Part shown: positions 1-10,135 of the stretch, one piece after another | Layout: each line of letters begins with the position of its first letter | Numbering within the stretch: the first letter of the stretch is position 1 | Assembly: GCA_008933675.1 (NCBI GenBank) | Contig: WBUO01000019.1 | Location: 1 to 34,971 of the forward strand | Direction of reading: 5' to 3' | Length of the DNA stretch: 34,971 nucleotides | Source: Dechloromonas sp. | Lineage (GTDB): Bacteria; Pseudomonadota; Gammaproteobacteria; Burkholderiales; Rhodocyclaceae | Made by a program: the position numbers and the translations under genes | The notes under the pieces: model-generated | The model's input: the letters and a program-made list of their open reading frames with translations, nothing else | Database searches by the model: none | What the model was told of the DNA's origin: nothing

Positions 1-757
1 CTGCAGCAGCGCGCCGCGCCAGGCCCCGGCAATCGAGGCCATCGACCGCCATCTGCTGATCGGCAGCCGCCTTTATCAGGCCGGGCAACTCGGCGAGGCG
101 AAAGCCGCCTTCCGGCGCGCCATCCTGGCAGCCGAACTGATCGACGACAGCCGGCATCTGGTGGATGCCCTGCTGGCCTCGGCTGCCAGCGAACTGCTGC
201 TCGGCGATCTGGCTAGCGCAACAGCAAGCTATCGCCGGGCGCAGCAGGAAGCCCGGCAGGCCGGTCTGCCCGAAGCCGCCATCCAGGCCGAGATAGGCCT
301 CGCCGAAGCAGCACGGCACGACAAGCAAACCGCCGAGGCCATACGGCGCTTCCGGCAGCTGAACGAGCAGCCAGCCTTGAGCCCCGGGCAGCGCACCCAG
401 ATTATCAATGGACTCTCCCTCAGCCTGATCGCACAGGGTGATACGGAAATGGCCGCATCCCTTCTGCTACCGATCGAGCCGGCGGCCAACGCGCCAGCAA
501 GCGCCCTGGCCGCGGGTACGCTGGCCAATCTGGCCCGCCTGCGCCTGCAGCAGGGGCAGCTCGCGGAAGCCGAAAGGCTGGCCATCAGCGCCCTGCAAAT
601 GGACCGCCAGCTCCTTCATCCACCGGCCATCGCCGCCGACCACGTCCTGCTCGGGGAAGTGATGCAGCGCGCCGGGCGCCCGGATGAAGCCGGGCGGCAC
701 CTGGAAACCGCGCAGCGAATCTTCCGGCAGACCGGTCAACCGCAACCGGTCCGCTAA
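1..757 (+). CDS. TPR-repeat protein, possible lipoprotein (5' end cut by window)
   Basis: The frame is open from base 2 to the TAA at 755-757, giving 251 visible residues with no start codon in view. The protein is built of Ala/Leu/Arg-rich helix pairs of about 35-40 residues (for example the stretches starting RLYQAGQLGEAKAAFRRAI and RLRLQQGQLAEAERLAISAL), the pattern of tetratricopeptide repeats, which are protein-protein interaction scaffolds. The first visible codon is Cys, followed by Ser-Ser-Ala-Pro. This resembles the residue after a lipobox, so the protein may be a small outer-membrane-anchored TPR lipoprotein, but the signal sequence lies outside the window. Its stop codon overlaps the stop of the convergent DnaJ-like gene. 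The partner or pathway cannot be told from the sequence. Confidence 0.8.
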   Translation, partial: CSSAPRQAPAIEAIDRHLLIGSRLYQAGQLGEAKAAFRRAILAAELIDDSRHLVDALLASAASELLLGDLASATASYRRAQQEARQAGLPEAAIQAEIGLAEAARHDKQTAEAIRRFRQLNEQPALSPGQRTQIINGLSLSLIAQGDTEMAASLLLPIEPAANAPASALAAGTLANLARLRLQQGQLAEAERLAISALQMDRQLLHPPAIAADHVLLGEVMQRAGRPDEAGRHLETAQRIFRQTGQPQPVR

Positions 758-1761
758 GACCCGGGTTTTCCGTCAGGTACGTTGGCCTGCCGCCAGGCGG
801 CAATCTCGGGATAGCTTGCGGCGAGGTCAGCCATCAGCGCCGCGTCGGCCTGCAGCAACAGCTTGCGCTGGGCCGCCTTCAACTGCTGCGGGAAAACCGG
901 CTCAAACTTGACAAGCAGATCGCCCGGCGGATTGCTGCCGCGTCCCGGGTAGCCCTTGCCGGGCAGACGCAATTCGCTCGGCTGCGGCCGGCCGGCCGCC
1001 AGTCGGTGCGTCAGGCCGCCAGTGAGTCCCGGCAATTCGATGTCGCCGCCGGCCAGCATGAGCAAGGCACTCACCGGCATGCGGAAATGCAGATCGCGCC
1101 CGCGCAACTGGAAGAGCGGATGGCTGCGCAACACGATCGTCAGGTAGAGATCGCCTGAGTCAGTTTCCCCGTCGCCGAGCTCGCCTTGTCCAGCCAGTCG
1201 CAACTCGTCGCCGGCCAGCATGCCGGGCGGCACCCGGACATCCAGACTGACGGATGTCGTTTCCCGGCCGCTGCCGCCGCAATCCGGGCAGATCCGCTCG
1301 GTGAAGAAACCGCGTCCACCACACTCCGGGCAGGCAATCAGATTACGCCTGTCGTCATGCACCCTGCCGCTGCCATGACATGCCGGACAGAAACGCGTCC
1401 GCGCGATCCCGTATTCACCCGACCCGGCGCAGGTCGAGCAAGCCCTGGCACGCACATAAACCAGAGTCTTCCGGCATCCGGCAGCCGCCTCCGCCAACGC
1501 AAGCTCGAGATTCAGACGGATATCGGCGGCACGCGGCGAACTTTCCCTGGCCGACTCCTCGGCTTCCGCTTCATGGTCTACCGGCTCGGCCTCGACCAGC
1601 CGATCGTACGCGGCACGAATCTCCTTGAAACGTTCGGTCGCCCTTGGATCGGCATTGCGATCGGGATGCCAGCGCATGGCCAGCCGGCGATAAGCCCGTT
1701 TGACGGCTTCAGCATCGGCCCCCGGCTCGAGACCGAGGGTCGCCCAGGCGGCTTCGCTCAT
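754..1761 (-). CDS. DnaJ-like co-chaperone with acidic linker
   Basis: 335 residues from the ATG at 1761. An N-terminal J domain (about residues 4-58) carries the HPD motif at 32-34 needed to stimulate the DnaK ATPase. A cysteine-rich zinc region has four CxxCxGxG motifs at about 108-115, 125-132, 144-151 and 158-165, followed by the two beta-rich substrate-binding domains of type I DnaJ. The Gly/Phe-rich linker of true DnaJ is absent; residues 59-80 are instead rich in Glu and Ala. It is therefore probably not the main DnaJ but a paralogue with its own clients. It lies 43 bp downstream of the CBS-domain gene on the same strand with no hairpin in the gap, so it may be the last gene of the nqr transcript. 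The TAG stop shares bases with the TAA of the convergent TPR gene. Confidence 0.88.
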   Translation of the reverse strand: MSEAAWATLGLEPGADAEAVKRAYRRLAMRWHPDRNADPRATERFKEIRAAYDRLVEAEPVDHEAEAEESARESSPRAADIRLNLELALAEAAAGCRKTLVYVRARACSTCAGSGEYGIARTRFCPACHGSGRVHDDRRNLIACPECGGRGFFTERICPDCGGSGRETTSVSLDVRVPPGMLAGDELRLAGQGELGDGETDSGDLYLTIVLRSHPLFQLRGRDLHFRMPVSALLMLAGGDIELPGLTGGLTHRLAAGRPQPSELRLPGKGYPGRGSNPPGDLLVKFEPVFPQQLKAAQRKLLLQADAALMADLAASYPEIAAWRQANVPDGKPGS

Positions 1762-1804
1762 GTCCAGACGAACGTAATCCGAAAGAAGCGAATACCGCCC
1801 CTGC

Positions 1805-2200
1805 TTACCAGAGCTTTTCCAGGGCAGCCAGTGCATCCCGGCGGGACAACTGGCCGACCAGGCGACCTTCGGCCAGTACCGGATAGCAATGATGATGCTG
1901 ATTGACGAACAATTCGATGGCATCGGCCATGGAGGTCGTTGCTTCCAGCGTCTGGACGTCGCGCGTCATGAACTGACCGACAGGACCGCCGGGCTGTTCG
2001 TAGTAGGAAGCATTGAGCGCCACCTTGAGACCATCCCGTTCGGAAAAGAAACCGATCAGGTTGCCGTCCCCATCGACGACGGGAGCCCCGGTCAAGCGAT
2101 GCTCCAAGAGCTGATGGACAGCCGAGAGCACATCCTGTTCCGGCTGGAACGCGAGGTGATCGACTGTCATGTAATCCTTCACGAGCAGTGCCTTGAGCAT
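1805..2200 (-). CDS. Two-CBS-domain protein
   Basis: 131 residues, essentially two CBS domains in tandem (about 8-60 and 78-130). The first ends in the typical GxxSERD-like element (GFFSERDGL) and the second in GQLSRRDAL. Paired CBS domains form a Bateman module that binds adenine nucleotides such as AMP, ATP or SAM and usually senses energy state. No catalytic domain is attached, so it would act by binding a partner. The ATG at 2200 sits 2 bp after the stop of nqrM, which suggests translational coupling and a role linked to the Na+-NQR complex. That link is inferred from position only. Confidence 0.88.
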   Translation of the reverse strand: MLKALLVKDYMTVDHLAFQPEQDVLSAVHQLLEHRLTGAPVVDGDGNLIGFFSERDGLKVALNASYYEQPGGPVGQFMTRDVQTLEATTSMADAIELFVNQHHHCYPVLAEGRLVGQLSRRDALAALEKLW

Positions 2201-2202
2201 GC

Positions 2203-2412
2203 CTATTCCTTTTCTTCTTGCGCTTCCGCCTGTGCCTTCATGCGGGCAAGACGCTTTTCACAGGGTTCCTTGCAGCCGGCGGCACAATCGAGGTCGAGCG
2301 CCTTGTAACCGCCGCAACTGCCGGCGATCGGCTTGCGCCCGAACATGACACCGACCGCCATGAGCAGAACCAGCAGAACGATGACCCCGAAGGTGACCAA
2401 AAAAGTTTGCAT
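2203..2412 (-). CDS. nqrM: Na+-NQR maturation protein NqrM
   Basis: 69 residues: one N-terminal membrane helix (about 4-24), then a cysteine cluster C33, C43, C47 and C51 in the pattern SCGG...C-x3-C-x3-C, and a charged Glu-rich tail. This matches the NqrM (DUF539) family, which is needed to assemble the iron centre held by cysteines of NqrD and NqrE in the membrane. It starts 15 bp after the stop of nqrF, the usual genomic place for nqrM, although in many genomes apbE lies between the two and here it does not. Membrane-located with the cysteine part probably exposed to the cytoplasm. Confidence 0.9.
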   Translation of the reverse strand: MQTFLVTFGVIVLLVLLMAVGVMFGRKPIAGSCGGYKALDLDCAAGCKEPCEKRLARMKAQAEAQEEKE

Positions 2413-2427
2413 GGCTGCTCTCCCTGC

Positions 2428-3654
2428 TTAGCCGCCGAAGTCGTCGAGCATGATGTTCTCGCGCTCGACGCCGAGATCGAGCAACATCTTGATCACTGCG
2501 GCATTCATCATCGGTGGGCCGCACATGTAGAACTCGCAATCTTCCGGTGCCGGATGATCCTTCAGATAGTGCTCGTAGAGCACGTTGTGAATGAACCCGG
2601 TATAGCCTGTCCAGTTGTCTTCCGGCAACGGATCGGAGAGCGCCAGGTGCCACTTGAAGTTCGGGTTCTCCTCGGCCAGTTTGTCGAATTCCTCGACATA
2701 AAAGGCTTCGCGCATCGAGCGTGCCCCGTACCAGAAGCTGATCTTGCGCTTGGATTTCAGGCGCTTCAGCTGGTCGAAGATGTGCGAACGCATCGGCGCC
2801 ATGCCGGCACCGCCGCCGATGAAGACCATCTCGTTCTCCGTGTCACGGGCAAAGAATTCGCCGAATGGACCGTAGACCGTAACCTTGTCACCGGGTTTCA
2901 GATTGAAGACGAAAGACGACATCTTGCCCGGTGGGATGTCGTCACGGTTGGGCGGTGGCGAGGCGACGCGGATGTTGAACTTGACGACGCCTTTCTCTTC
3001 CGGGTAATTGGCCATCGAGTAGGCGCGGATGACCGGCTCGTCGACCTTCGACACGAAGCGCCACATGTTGAACTTGTCCCAGTCGCCGCGATACTCGGGC
3101 TGGATGTCGAAGTCCTTGTAGTTGGCGACGTGCGCCGGGCATTCGAGCTGGACGTAGCCGCCGGCGCGGAAATCGACGTTCTCGCCCTCCGGCAGGCGCA
3201 ACGTCAGTTCCTTGATGAAGGTGGCGACGTTCGGGTTGGATTCGACCGTGCATTCCCATTTCTTGACGCCAAAAACCTCTTCCGGCACTTCGATCTTCAT
3301 GTTCTGCTTGACCGGCGTCTGGCACGACAGGCGCCAGCCTTCCTTGGCCTGGCGCTTGGTGAAGTGCGATTCCTCGGTCGGCAGCATTTCGCCACCGCCA
3401 TCGTGCACCTGGCACTTGCACTGGGCGCAGGTGCCGCCGCCGCCACAGGCCGACGACAGGAAGATGTTGTTTGCCGCCAGCGTCTGCAGCAGCTTGCCAC
3501 CCGCCGGTACGGTAATCGTTCGCTCGTGATTGATCTCGATCTCGACATCGCCGGAAGACACCAGCTTGGCCCGGGCGGCAATGATGAAGACCGCGAGCGC
3601 CAGCACGATGCCGGTGAACATGCCGATGGCGAGCAGGATTTCCTGAATGTTCAT
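2428..3654 (-). CDS. nqrF: Na+-translocating NADH:quinone oxidoreductase subunit F
   Basis: 408 residues, the usual NqrF length. NqrF is the NADH entry point of the complex. It has an N-terminal membrane helix (about 5-26), then a plant-type [2Fe-2S] ferredoxin domain with ligands C70, C76, C79 and C111. A ferredoxin-reductase module follows, with the FAD motif RAYS (210-213), the NADH-binding GGGAGMAP (280-287) and the CGPPMM motif (378-383), and the protein ends with the conserved aromatic/Gly tail DDFGG. ATG at 3654 is preceded by a clear AAGGGG ribosome site. The gene starts 9 bp after the nqrE stop. Confidence 0.98.
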   Translation of the reverse strand: MNIQEILLAIGMFTGIVLALAVFIIAARAKLVSSGDVEIEINHERTITVPAGGKLLQTLAANNIFLSSACGGGGTCAQCKCQVHDGGGEMLPTEESHFTKRQAKEGWRLSCQTPVKQNMKIEVPEEVFGVKKWECTVESNPNVATFIKELTLRLPEGENVDFRAGGYVQLECPAHVANYKDFDIQPEYRGDWDKFNMWRFVSKVDEPVIRAYSMANYPEEKGVVKFNIRVASPPPNRDDIPPGKMSSFVFNLKPGDKVTVYGPFGEFFARDTENEMVFIGGGAGMAPMRSHIFDQLKRLKSKRKISFWYGARSMREAFYVEEFDKLAEENPNFKWHLALSDPLPEDNWTGYTGFIHNVLYEHYLKDHPAPEDCEFYMCGPPMMNAAVIKMLLDLGVERENIMLDDFGG

Positions 3655-3663
3655 TCCCGCCCC

Positions 3664-4272
3664 TTAGAGTTGAATGCCCGAGAAGGACATGAAGCCCAGC
3701 GACATCAGGCCGATGGTGATGAAGGTGATGCCAAGGCCCTGCAGGCCGTCCGGCACATCGCTGTACTTCAGCTTTTCGCGGATGCCGGCAAGCAGCGCGA
3801 TGGCCAGTGCCCAGGAAGCACCGGAACCGAAACCGTAGACCACACTCTCGGAGAAGTTGTAGTCGCGTTCGACCATGAACAGCGAACCGGCCATGATCAC
3901 GCAGTTGACCGTGATCAGCGGCAGGAAGATGCCGAGCGCGTTGTACAGGCTGGGCACGTACTTGTCGAGCAGCATCTCGAGGATCTGGACGATCGCCGCG
4001 ATGACGCCGATATAGGTGAGCAGGCCGAGGTAGGACAGGTCGACATCGGGCATGCCGGCCCAGGCCAGCGCGCCTTCACGCAGCAGGTAGGTGTAGGCCA
4101 GGTTGTTGGCCGGCACCGTGATCACCTGGACGACGACAACCGCGATACCGAGGCCGATGGCGGTCTCGACCTTCTTCGAGATGGCGATGAAGGAGCACAT
4201 CCCGAGGAAGAAGGAAAGCGCCATGTTCTCGATGAACACGGTGCGGACTAACAGACTCAACAGATGTTCCAT
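3664..4272 (-). CDS. nqrE: Na+-NQR subunit E
   Basis: 202 residues from ATG 4272 ([10 protein letters not shown]); a longer in-frame reading to 4293 would run into nqrD and is not needed. An integral membrane subunit of about six helices, homologous to NqrD and inverted relative to it. The conserved membrane cysteines are visible in GMCSF and VNCVIM; with those of NqrD they hold the iron centre that passes electrons from NqrF to NqrC. The start lies one base after the nqrD stop, so translation is very likely coupled. Confidence 0.97.
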   Translation of the reverse strand: MEHLLSLLVRTVFIENMALSFFLGMCSFIAISKKVETAIGLGIAVVVVQVITVPANNLAYTYLLREGALAWAGMPDVDLSYLGLLTYIGVIAAIVQILEMLLDKYVPSLYNALGIFLPLITVNCVIMAGSLFMVERDYNFSESVVYGFGSGASWALAIALLAGIREKLKYSDVPDGLQGLGITFITIGLMSLGFMSFSGIQL

Positions 4273-4273
4273 A

Positions 4274-4945
4274 TCAGTAGGCCTCCCTGTCACTGACCTG
4301 CGGAGCCATGCGGAATGTTGGCGTTTCGACCTGGTTCCTTTTCCAGGTACGCAAGCCCCAGATGAACAGACCGATCAGGAAGAAAGCCGACGGCGGCAGC
4401 AGCAGCAAACCGTTCGGCAGATACCAGCCGCCATCCTTGATCAGCGGCAGGATCTCGATGCCGAGCAATTTACCGGCGCCGAACAGCTCGCGGATGATGC
4501 CGAGCGCAACCAGCATCGCGCTGTAGCCAAGACCGTTGCCGATCCCGTCCCAGAAGGACAGCATCGGCGGGTTCTGCATGGCGAAGGCTTCGGCCCGGCC
4601 CATGACGATGCAGTTGGTGATGATCAGGCCGACGAACACTGACAGCTGCTTGGCCAGACTGAAGGCAAAGGCACGCAGCAACTGGTCGACGACGATGACC
4701 AGCGAGGCAATGATGACCATCTGCACGATCATCCGGATCGAACCCGGAATCTGCGCCCGGATCAGCGAGATGAACAGGTTCGAGAAGGCGGTCACCAGCG
4801 TCAGCGCGATGGCCATGACCAGCGCCGTCTTGAGGTTGGAGGTGACGGCCAGCGCCGAACAGATACCGAGGATCTGCAGCGCGATCGGATTGTTGTTGAA
4901 GACCGGATTGAACAGGACTTCTTTGACGGTAGGTTGTTGTGCCAT
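4274..4945 (-). CDS. nqrD: Na+-NQR subunit D
   Basis: 223 residues from ATG 4945 ([10 protein letters not shown]), chosen because a GGGGG ribosome site lies about 8 bases upstream; a TTG at 4951 is possible but poorer. Six predicted membrane helices. The conserved cysteines in GICSAL and TNCIVMGR correspond to the iron-centre ligands shared with NqrE. It starts 2 bp after the nqrC stop and ends one base before the nqrE start, within an unbroken nqrABCDEF order. Confidence 0.97.
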   Translation of the reverse strand: MAQQPTVKEVLFNPVFNNNPIALQILGICSALAVTSNLKTALVMAIALTLVTAFSNLFISLIRAQIPGSIRMIVQMVIIASLVIVVDQLLRAFAFSLAKQLSVFVGLIITNCIVMGRAEAFAMQNPPMLSFWDGIGNGLGYSAMLVALGIIRELFGAGKLLGIEILPLIKDGGWYLPNGLLLLPPSAFFLIGLFIWGLRTWKRNQVETPTFRMAPQVSDREAY

Positions 4946-4947
4946 GC

Positions 4948-5733
4948 TCAAACCCCCTGCTGGCGGAGCTTGGCGAGATAGGGACCAAAACCCTGCTCGC
5001 CCAGCCAGAATTGCAACAAACGATCGACACCGTTACTGGTCAGCGTGGCACCGGCCAGCGCATCGACCTGATGGCCGGCATCCGGGCTGGCTGGATCGAC
5101 TCCGCCCTTGACCACTTTGATGATCGGCTTGCCGGCATCATTGAATAAGGTCTTGCCCGGCCACAAAGCCTTCCATTTGGGATTATCGACCTCGCCACCG
5201 AGACCCGGCGTTTCGGCGTGCTGATAGAAGCCGAGGCCGACCACGGTGTTGAGATCTGACTTCACCGCCAGGAAGCCATGCAGCGTCGACCACAGGCCGT
5301 AACCGCGAATCGGCAGGATCACGGATTCAACCTTGCCGTCCTGCTCGACCATATACACCGTGGTGAATTGCTCGCGGCGCTTGATCAGCGCCTTGTCTTC
5401 CTCACCACTCAAGGCTGCCGACGTTTTCGGATCCTTGGCCGCCTTCAGCGGATCAAAAGTGACCGGATCGAAACCATCCTTGTATTCCCCGGAACCCAGG
5501 TCTACGACACGCGCCTTGATGCGGCTGTTGAACAGTTCCTTGACCTGAGCGGAGGAAAGATCGTCGCCGAGGCCGGCGATAGCCAGGATGCTGCGCTGCT
5601 TGTCGAGCAGGCGGTTCTCGACCTGCACCGGTTTCAGCGCAACCGCCGAGCCGGCAACGAAGACCGATGCCACCAGGCTGACGGTCAGCGCGACCAGCAG
5701 CGTGCGGATTGTTGATTCTTGCTTACTGGACAT
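4948..5733 (-). CDS. nqrC: Na+-NQR subunit C (covalent FMN)
   Basis: 261 residues. One N-terminal membrane helix (about 9-31) and a large periplasmic FMN-binding domain. The flavinylation motif DALAGAT ends at T230, the expected phosphothreonyl-FMN attachment site made by the flavin transferase ApbE. ATG 5733 lies inside the end of nqrB, overlapping it by 11 bp, with a GGAGGG ribosome site about 10 bases upstream. NqrC carries electrons from the NqrD/E iron centre to the FMN of NqrB. Confidence 0.97.
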   Translation of the reverse strand: MSSKQESTIRTLLVALTVSLVASVFVAGSAVALKPVQVENRLLDKQRSILAIAGLGDDLSSAQVKELFNSRIKARVVDLGSGEYKDGFDPVTFDPLKAAKDPKTSAALSGEEDKALIKRREQFTTVYMVEQDGKVESVILPIRGYGLWSTLHGFLAVKSDLNTVVGLGFYQHAETPGLGGEVDNPKWKALWPGKTLFNDAGKPIIKVVKGGVDPASPDAGHQVDALAGATLTSNGVDRLLQFWLGEQGFGPYLAKLRQQGV

Positions 5734-6937
5734 GGCGTGCTGCCCTCCGCTTGATATTGGCCGCAACCACGAAGTGGTCGATCAAGGGGGCACAGAGGTT
5801 GGCGAAAAGGATCGCCAGCATCATGCCCTCGGGGAATGCCGGATTGACGACACGGATCAGGACAACCATCAGCCCGATCAGCGCACCGAAAATCCATTTG
5901 CCGGTATTGGTCATTGATGCCGACACAGGATCAGTCGCCATGAACATCATGCCGAAGGCGAATCCGCCAACCACCAGATGCCAGTGCCAGGGCATGGCAA
6001 ACATCGGATTGGTCGTCGAGCCGACACTGTTGAGCAGCAGACTGGTCACGACCATGCCCAGCATGACGCCGGAAACGATGCGCCACGAGGCAATCTTCAT
6101 GACCAGCAGGATGCCGCCGCCGATCAGGATGGCCAGCGTACTGGTTTCGCCGATCGACCCAGGCAGTTGCCCCAGGAAGGCATTCCACCACGTCAGACCT
6201 CCGGCAGTAACAGCCTGGATACCACCGGCGGCTGCGGTTGCCAGTGGCGTGGCACCGGTAAATCCATCGACTGCAGTCCATACCGCATCACCGGAAATCT
6301 GTGCCGGATAGGCGAAGAACAGGAAAGCCCGGCCGGCCAGCGCCGGATTCAGGAAGTTCTTGCCGGTACCGCCGAAGACCTCCTTGGCAATGACGACGCC
6401 GAAACTGATGCCAAGAGCCACCTGCCACAAGGGAATGGTCGGCGGCAGTGTCAACGCGAAAAGTACCGAGGTCACGAAGAAACCTTCATTGACCTCATGT
6501 TTGCGGATCGCTGCGAACAGCACTTCCCAGAAACCGCCGACGACGAAGGTCACCAGATAGATCGGCAGGAAGTAGGCCGCACCATGTACCAGATTGTCCC
6601 AGCAACTTCCCGGATCGAAACCGGCGAACAGGGCAATCAGCGCCAGGCGCCAGTTATCCTGGGTGGCCAGCAGATCCGGATTGGCTGCAAATACGGTATT
6701 GGCCTGATAACCGACGTTCCACATGCCAGCGAACATCACCGGGAAAGTGCACAACCAGACGGTGATCATCATCCGCTTCAGATCAAGACCGTCGCGTACG
6801 TGCGCCGTCGTCCGGGTCACGCTGGCCGGTTTGTACAGGCCGGTATCGATGGCCTCGTACAGGGCGTACCACTTCTCGTACTTGCCGCCCTTGTGAAAAT
6901 GGTGCTCGATGCTGTCGAGCCAGGAACGCAGCCCCAT
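5723..6937 (-). CDS. nqrB: Na+-NQR subunit B (FMN/riboflavin, membrane)
   Basis: 404 residues from ATG 6937, which follows a GGAGGG ribosome site; the TTG at 6943 is less likely. A polytopic membrane protein of about ten helices that forms the Na+ path and quinone site. The motif DGFTGAT ends at T230, the covalent FMN threonine. Other hallmarks are the Gly-rich [17 protein letters not shown] segment and the C-terminal [11 protein letters not shown] stretch. Its 3' end overlaps nqrC and its start follows nqrA by 2 bp. Confidence 0.97.
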   Translation of the reverse strand: MGLRSWLDSIEHHFHKGGKYEKWYALYEAIDTGLYKPASVTRTTAHVRDGLDLKRMMITVWLCTFPVMFAGMWNVGYQANTVFAANPDLLATQDNWRLALIALFAGFDPGSCWDNLVHGAAYFLPIYLVTFVVGGFWEVLFAAIRKHEVNEGFFVTSVLFALTLPPTIPLWQVALGISFGVVIAKEVFGGTGKNFLNPALAGRAFLFFAYPAQISGDAVWTAVDGFTGATPLATAAAGGIQAVTAGGLTWWNAFLGQLPGSIGETSTLAILIGGGILLVMKIASWRIVSGVMLGMVVTSLLLNSVGSTTNPMFAMPWHWHLVVGGFAFGMMFMATDPVSASMTNTGKWIFGALIGLMVVLIRVVNPAFPEGMMLAILFANLCAPLIDHFVVAANIKRRAARHVQ

Positions 6938-6939
6938 GC

Positions 6940-8621
<1,682 letters not shown>

Positions 8622-8650
8622 GAAAAAAAGCCCTGGATAACCAGGGCCTT
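8622..8650 (-). terminator. Intrinsic terminator of the tRNA-Ser transcript
   Basis: Perfect hairpin read on the minus strand: GGCCCTGG, loop TTAT, CCAGGGCT, followed by a run of seven T. It lies about 33 bp after the CCA end of tRNA-Ser in the same direction, so it ends that transcript and separates it from nqrA. Confidence 0.88.
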
Positions 8651-8682
8651 CTTGTTTCGCTGCCGGACGCACACCAGTAATC

Positions 8683-8775
8683 TGGCGGAGACGGAGGGAT
8701 TCGAACCCTCGATGCAGGTTTTGCCCGCATGCTCCCTTAGCAGGGGAGTGCCTTCGACCTCTCGGCCACGTCTCC
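8683..8775 (-). tRNA. tRNA-Ser(GCU)
   Basis: 93 bases including an encoded CCA (8683-8685). Acceptor stem GGAGACG/CGTCTCC, long variable arm typical of serine tRNAs, and anticodon stem CTCCC/GGGAG closing the loop CTGCTAA with anticodon GCT, reading AGC/AGU codons. T loop TTCGAAT. Lies 49 bp downstream of lysC on the same strand. Confidence 0.95.
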
Positions 8776-8801
8776 TAACCGTCTTGCAACGAGGCGCGGA
8801 T

Positions 8802-8828
8802 GATATAGGCTCCGCGCCCTCAGGTCAA
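8802..8828 (-). promoter_or_regulatory. Possible promoter of tRNA-Ser
   Basis: Read on the minus strand, TTGACC (8828-8823, overlapping the lysC stop) and TATATC (8807-8802) are 15 bp apart, a short but usable sigma-70 spacing. The -10 ends about 26 bp before the tRNA. Co-transcription with lysC is the alternative. Confidence 0.35.
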
Positions 8829-10051
8829 ACGGCTTGGTCGAGTCCGAAGGCGCGGTGCAGCACGCGGACAGCCAGTTCCAGATATTTTTCGTCAAGCACG
8901 ACGGAAATCTTGATCTCGGAGGTCGAGATCATCTGGATGTTGATGCCTTCATCGGCCAGCGCCTTGAACATCTTGGAGGCGACGCCCGGGTGCGAGCGCA
9001 TGCCGACGCCGACGGCAGAGACCTTGCAGATCTTGTTGTCGCCGGTGATCTCACGGGCGCCCAGTTTGGCCTTGACGCCTTCCAGGATGCCCTGGGCCTT
9101 GGCGAAGTCACCCCGATTGACCGTGAAGGAGAAATCCGTGGTGCCGTCGTGGCCCACGTTCTGGATGATCATGTCGACATCGACATTGGCATCGGCAATG
9201 GCACCGAGGATCTGGTAGGCGATGCCCGGAGTGTCGGGAACGCCGAGCATGGTCAGCTTGGCTTCGTCGCGATTGAAGGCGATACCGGAAATGATCGGTT
9301 GTTCCATGTTCTTGTCTTCCTCAACAGTAATCAGCGTGCCCTCGCCCTCATCCTGGAAGCTGGACAGCACGCGCAGTTTGACCTTGTACTTGCCGGCGAA
9401 TTCGACCGAGCGGATCTGCAGCACCTTGGAGCCGAGGCTGGCCATTTCCAGCATTTCCTCGAAGGTGATGGTGTCGAGCTTGCGGGCTTCCGGCACGACG
9501 CGCGGATCGGTCGTGTAGACGCCATCGACGTCGGTGTAGATCTGGCACTCGTCGGCCTTCAGCGCGGCCGCCAGGGCGACGCCGGAGGTGTCGGAACCGC
9601 CGCGGCCGAGCGTGGTGATGTTGCCGTCGGCATCGACGCCCTGGAAGCCGGCGACGACGACGACCTTGCCGGCATCGAGATCGCGGCGCATGTTCGATTC
9701 GTCGATCGACAGGATGCGCGCCTTGGTGAAGGTGCTGTCGGTCAGGACCTTGACCTGACCGCCGGTGTAGCTTCTGGCCGGAACGCCGATCTCCTTCAGC
9801 GCCATCGCCAGCAGGCCGATGGTGACCTGCTCGCCGGTGGAACAGATCTGGTCCAGTTCACGCGGATCCGGACTGGCCGAAATTTCCTTGGCCAGCGCAA
9901 TCAGCTTGTTGGTTTCGCCGCTCATCGCGGAGACGACCACCACGACCTGGTGGCCCTGCGCGTGGAACTTGGCCACACGCTTGGCAACGTTCTTGATGCG
10001 CTCGGGATTGCCGACCGACGTGCCGCCGTACTTTTGAACAATCAACGCCAT
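8825..10051 (-). CDS. lysC: Aspartate kinase
   Basis: 408 residues. Phosphorylates L-aspartate with ATP, the first step of lysine, threonine, methionine and diaminopimelate synthesis. The catalytic amino-acid-kinase domain (about 1-250) starts MALIVQKYGGTSVGN with the KYGGTSV signature. Two C-terminal ACT domains (about 265-408) give feedback control by lysine and/or threonine. The length and the internal Met at MEQPIISG (near 247) fit the class in which a smaller regulatory subunit can be made from an internal start, as known for Bacillus and Corynebacterium; that is not shown here. A good promoter lies just upstream (10097-10125). Confidence 0.97.
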   Translation of the reverse strand: MALIVQKYGGTSVGNPERIKNVAKRVAKFHAQGHQVVVVVSAMSGETNKLIALAKEISASPDPRELDQICSTGEQVTIGLLAMALKEIGVPARSYTGGQVKVLTDSTFTKARILSIDESNMRRDLDAGKVVVVAGFQGVDADGNITTLGRGGSDTSGVALAAALKADECQIYTDVDGVYTTDPRVVPEARKLDTITFEEMLEMASLGSKVLQIRSVEFAGKYKVKLRVLSSFQDEGEGTLITVEEDKNMEQPIISGIAFNRDEAKLTMLGVPDTPGIAYQILGAIADANVDVDMIIQNVGHDGTTDFSFTVNRGDFAKAQGILEGVKAKLGAREITGDNKICKVSAVGVGMRSHPGVASKMFKALADEGINIQMISTSEIKISVVLDEKYLELAVRVLHRAFGLDQAV

Positions 10052-10096
10052 GGATTTATCCGGTTAAACGTTGGAAACAGGGAAAAAGAGCGGCGG

Positions 10097-10125
10097 ATTC
10101 TACCCCAGCCGGACCTCTTTCCCAA
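10097..10125 (-). promoter_or_regulatory. sigma-70 promoter of lysC
   Basis: On the minus strand TTGGGA (10125-10120) and TAGAAT (10102-10097) are separated by exactly 17 bp. The start of transcription would fall near 10090, leaving a leader of about 40 bases before the lysC ATG at 10051. Confidence 0.6.
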
Positions 10126-10135
10126 TATTGCCCCA

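Noticed and set aside
2218-4251. A 677-codon open frame antisense to nqrF and nqrE
   Set aside because: It lies opposite genes whose protein motifs are fully conserved, is unusually rich in His, Asp and Arg with no recognisable motif, and is explained by codon bias in GC-rich DNA. The same applies to the antisense frames at 8834-10846, 21730-22896 and 25494-27359.
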